DNA from: Formicarius rufipectus
Lineage: Eukaryota > Chordata > Aves > Passeriformes > Formicariidae
Reading direction: 5' to 3'
Assembly (NCBI GenBank): GCA_013399695.1
Contig: VXAU01003747.1
Coordinates: forward strand, 434,001-498,000
DNA length: 64,000 bases
The position numbers were made by a program, and so were the translations under genes. A model generated the notes under the pieces. It saw nothing but the letters and a program-made list of their open reading frames with translations, did no database searches and was not told where the DNA came from. Positions 62,545 through 64,000 of the stretch are shown one piece after another; positions within the stretch are counted from its first letter, which is position 1, and each line of letters starts with the position of its first letter.

Positions 62545-62580
62545 ACTTATATTTGGATTGCTTCCACTTCTGTGATTCTG
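62545..62580 (+). mobile_element. Possible short CR1 3' tail
   Basis: TTGCTTCCACTTCTGTGATT followed by CTGTA resembles the last 25 bases of a CR1 element in forward orientation. It lies about 20 bp left of the LTR. It is too short to be certain. Confidence 0.22.
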
Positions 62581-62596
62581 TACCACTTGGGCAACC

Positions 62597-62602
62597 ATTG
62601 TA
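62597..62602 (+). repeat. Target-site duplication, left copy (ATTGTA)
   Basis: ATTGTA directly precedes the TG that opens the LTR and is repeated exactly at 63012-63017. Six bases is the duplication length expected of beta-retrovirus-like (ERVK) integrases. Confidence 0.75.
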
Positions 62603-63011
62603 TGCAGAATTAGCGGGAAATCGGACACAGCACAACGACCAATATGATCTCAAGCTAATGCCCCTTTATTGCTTACAAAGTTCTTTGTTTTATACATTTA
62701 GAGCATCAGCATCACACATACATCAAGCATTTATTGGCTACTTCCTATTGTTCACATGTTTTGCTTTATTCTATCATTGGCCAAAATTACTTGTTCACAT
62801 AAACTGCTGTTGTTCTTCTTGCACGGTCCCTTTGTCACATAGGCATCTCTTTGTTCATTTATTTTTGCAAGTTCAAACATATTTCCCATCTGCAGTTTTC
62901 TCTCTTGTATCTTTTTCAAGGTTTTATCACATAGTTGCATTGTCTCACAAACTCAGAATGTCTAGATTTCTCATGCTTACAATATGTCCCTGTTCTTGCA
63001 AATATTCCACA
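62603..63011 (-). mobile_element. Solo LTR, probably ERVK-like (minus strand)
   Basis: A 409-bp segment opens with TGCAGAATTAGC and closes with TATTCCACA on the plus strand, giving TG...CA ends with an imperfect terminal inverted repeat (TGTGGAATA against TGCAGAATT). It is bounded by the exact 6-bp duplication ATTGTA. Read on the minus strand it has TATAAAAC (62687-62694), then about 17 bp on AATAAAGG (62663-62670), a compact TATA/polyadenylation arrangement usual for LTRs. This sets the orientation as minus. No internal viral sequence adjoins it, so it is a solo LTR produced by LTR-LTR recombination. The 162-codon plus-strand frame 62553-63041 lies over the LTR antisense and is not a gene. 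The ERVK label comes from the duplication length. Confidence 0.8.
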
Positions 63012-63017
63012 ATTGTA
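63012..63017 (+). repeat. Target-site duplication, right copy (ATTGTA)
   Basis: An exact copy of 62597-62602, directly after the CA that closes the LTR. Confidence 0.75.
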
Positions 63018-63058
63018 TGCTGCCAAGGATACATTTTTTAAATCATAAAACTGCTTAT

Positions 63059-63100
63059 TTTGGAAAAAACCTATAAGATCATTGAGTCTAAATGAGTATG
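63059..63100 (-). mobile_element. Short antisense CR1 3' fragment
   Basis: TGGAAAAAACCTATAAGATC and ATTGAGTCTAAATGAGTATG resemble the antisense CR1 3' region 'GGAAAAGACCT(T)TAAGATCATCGAGTCCAA'. It lies just left of a plus-strand CR1, so the two fragments point away from each other. It is only about 40 bp. Confidence 0.4.
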
Positions 63101-63167
63101 CTGACAGAGTTCACACAGTCACAAAAACATCTACACAAGATTCTTCTGAAATGTAGAAAAAGCGTAT

Positions 63168-63452
63168 TTGATTTGGCAAGTGACAGGGCTCAAGGAAATG
63201 GAATGAAGCTGAGTTGGGGGAGGTTTAGGTTGGATGTCAGGAAAACATTTTTCACCCAGACAGTGGCTGGGCACTGGAACAGGCTTCCAAGGGCAGTAGT
63301 CACAGCACCAAGCCTGACAGAGTTCAAGAAGCATTGGGACAACGCTCTCAGGCACATGATGTGATTCTTAGGGCTCTCCTGGTCAGGGCAAGGAGTTGGA
63401 CTCAATGATCCTAATGGGTCTCTTCCAAATCAACATATTCTATGATTTTATG
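63168..63452 (+). mobile_element. CR1 LINE 3' end (plus strand)
   Basis: A 5'-truncated CR1 copy. It includes GTGACAGGGCTCAAGGAAATGG-type sequence at the left, then GGGGAGGTTTAGGTTGGATG near 63218, CACTGGAACAGGCTTCC near 63272, GACAACGCTCTCAGGCACATG near 63338, AGGAGTTGGACTCAATGATC near 63391 and TATTCTATGATTTTA at the right end. It contains the end of ORF2 and the short 3' UTR. The wording (CAACGCTCTCAGG, GAGTTGGACTCAATGATCCT) suggests a different CR1 subfamily from the copies at 35716 and 37800. Confidence 0.92.
63170..63364 (+). pseudogene. CR1 ORF2 C-terminal remnant
   Basis: About 64 codons, open up to a TGA at 63362-63364, encode the conserved tail of the CR1 ORF2 protein. Visible landmarks are GRFRLDVRKTFFT followed by HWNRLPR (63272-63292) and then APSLTEFKKHWDNALRHM. 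This is the extreme C-terminus beyond the reverse transcriptase domain, which is absent together with the endonuclease. The frame appears open further left to an ATG at 63092, but that part (63092-63169) has no CR1 similarity and is flanking sequence. The copy cannot move on its own. Confidence 0.8.
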
Positions 63453-63454
63453 TT

Positions 63455-64000
63455 GACATTTTACTATTTGTTAAGGAATTAGGATTAAGGAAATGTGTTT
63501 TTCTTCAGTACGAGTATGCTGCATTAACTGCCAAATCATGTCACCTTCTCCACTCATAATGGAAAAGTGAGTTACAGCACCATAAACAAACACAGCAGAA
63601 CATGATCACATTGTCATGAAAAGGAGCATGAAGATGAAAACCTCTTGTCTTCTGTCAACAGACTCAAAGCAACCGCAAGAAAGGAGGACTCGAGGAACCA
63701 TTAAGCAATCAGGTATGCTGTGCTTTCCTGGGCTTGGGTTTTTCAGTTGTTTATAAACTAGACACTGGATACACACACAAAAAATACCTATATAAACAAC
63801 TAGCTTCCTAGTATGGAAACAAAAGTTTTTCTTTGCTTACACTGGAAAAAACAGAGAAAGTAAGTCTAAGACAGTGTCATCAGAGTTCAGGTATGAGCAA
63901 GAGTAAAGAAAGCTTATTTCCTGCATGAGAAAAGAAAAATTCTCACTATACAGAGGCATAGTAGTGTACAATTATTATAAAACAAAACACAGCTGAATCT
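63455..64000. other. Gene-free sequence at the right edge
   Basis: I recognise no gene or repeat. A donor-like CAG|GTATG occurs near 63712, but no exon can be argued for. Confidence 0.5.

Noticed and set aside
62553..63041. 162-codon plus-strand frame
   Set aside because: It lies antisense over the ERVK-like LTR and its flanks, so the openness is incidental.
1..64000. CRISPR arrays, tRNA, rRNA or known microRNA genes
   Set aside because: No regularly spaced repeats, no cloverleaf-like A/B boxes and none of the microRNA seeds I know were found by eye. A tRNAscan-SE or Infernal run would be decisive.

Overview
The window looks like AT-rich, CpG-poor nuclear DNA of a bird. The best evidence is the interspersed repeats: CR1 LINE 3' ends with the bird-type 'attctatgattct' terminus (35716-35890 minus, 37800-37923 plus, 63168-63452 plus) and solo LTRs of avian endogenous retroviruses (7932-8549, 54753-55316, 62603-63011). 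The two longer LTRs resemble families I remember from neoavian genomes, so a neoavian bird such as a songbird is a reasonable guess. Nothing here is bacterial or plasmid-like, and there are no operons, ribosome binding sites or CRISPR arrays.

I can support no intact cellular protein-coding gene. The longest open frames (169 codons at 45532-46041, 148 at 4733-5179) match no protein family I know, and several others lie wholly inside LTRs. The window is best read as intergenic DNA or the interior of a very long intron. The only coding remnant I can name is the C-terminal tail of a CR1 ORF2 at 63170-63364.

Layout: 1-5660 is unique AT-rich sequence with one G/T tract. A G6A12 tract sits at 5671-5688. 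A minus-strand ERV solo LTR lies at 7932-8549. A compact CpG-dense block (about 10545-10790), flanked by an (AT)n run and containing an unresolved base, stands out as the best candidate for an unannotated regulatory element or first exon. From 10.8 to 35.1 kb the sequence is mostly unique, with homopolymers, a pyrimidine tract, one old CR1 tail (about 26813-26875), a possible 182-bp spliced exon (23251-23432) and a few blocks that look like conserved non-coding elements. At 35.15-36.87 kb there is an A14G13 tract, then a younger CR1 3' end abutting or inserted into a much older CR1-type element. A GC-richer unidentified block lies at 40.05-40.76 kb. A 64-N assembly gap sits inside an A-run at 42498-42561. 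An 87-bp tract made only of A and C is at 45408-45494. A second, related LTR (plus strand) is at 54753-55316. The right end carries a third LTR, with a perfect 6-bp target-site duplication, and a CR1.

I found no convincing new biological system. The observations most worth checking are the CpG-dense block, the repeated G-run/A-run junctions (one of which probably caused the assembly gap), the strand-asymmetric A/C tract, and the pair of related LTRs in opposite orientation 46 kb apart. Repeat assignments rest on consensus sequences I recall, not on a database search.
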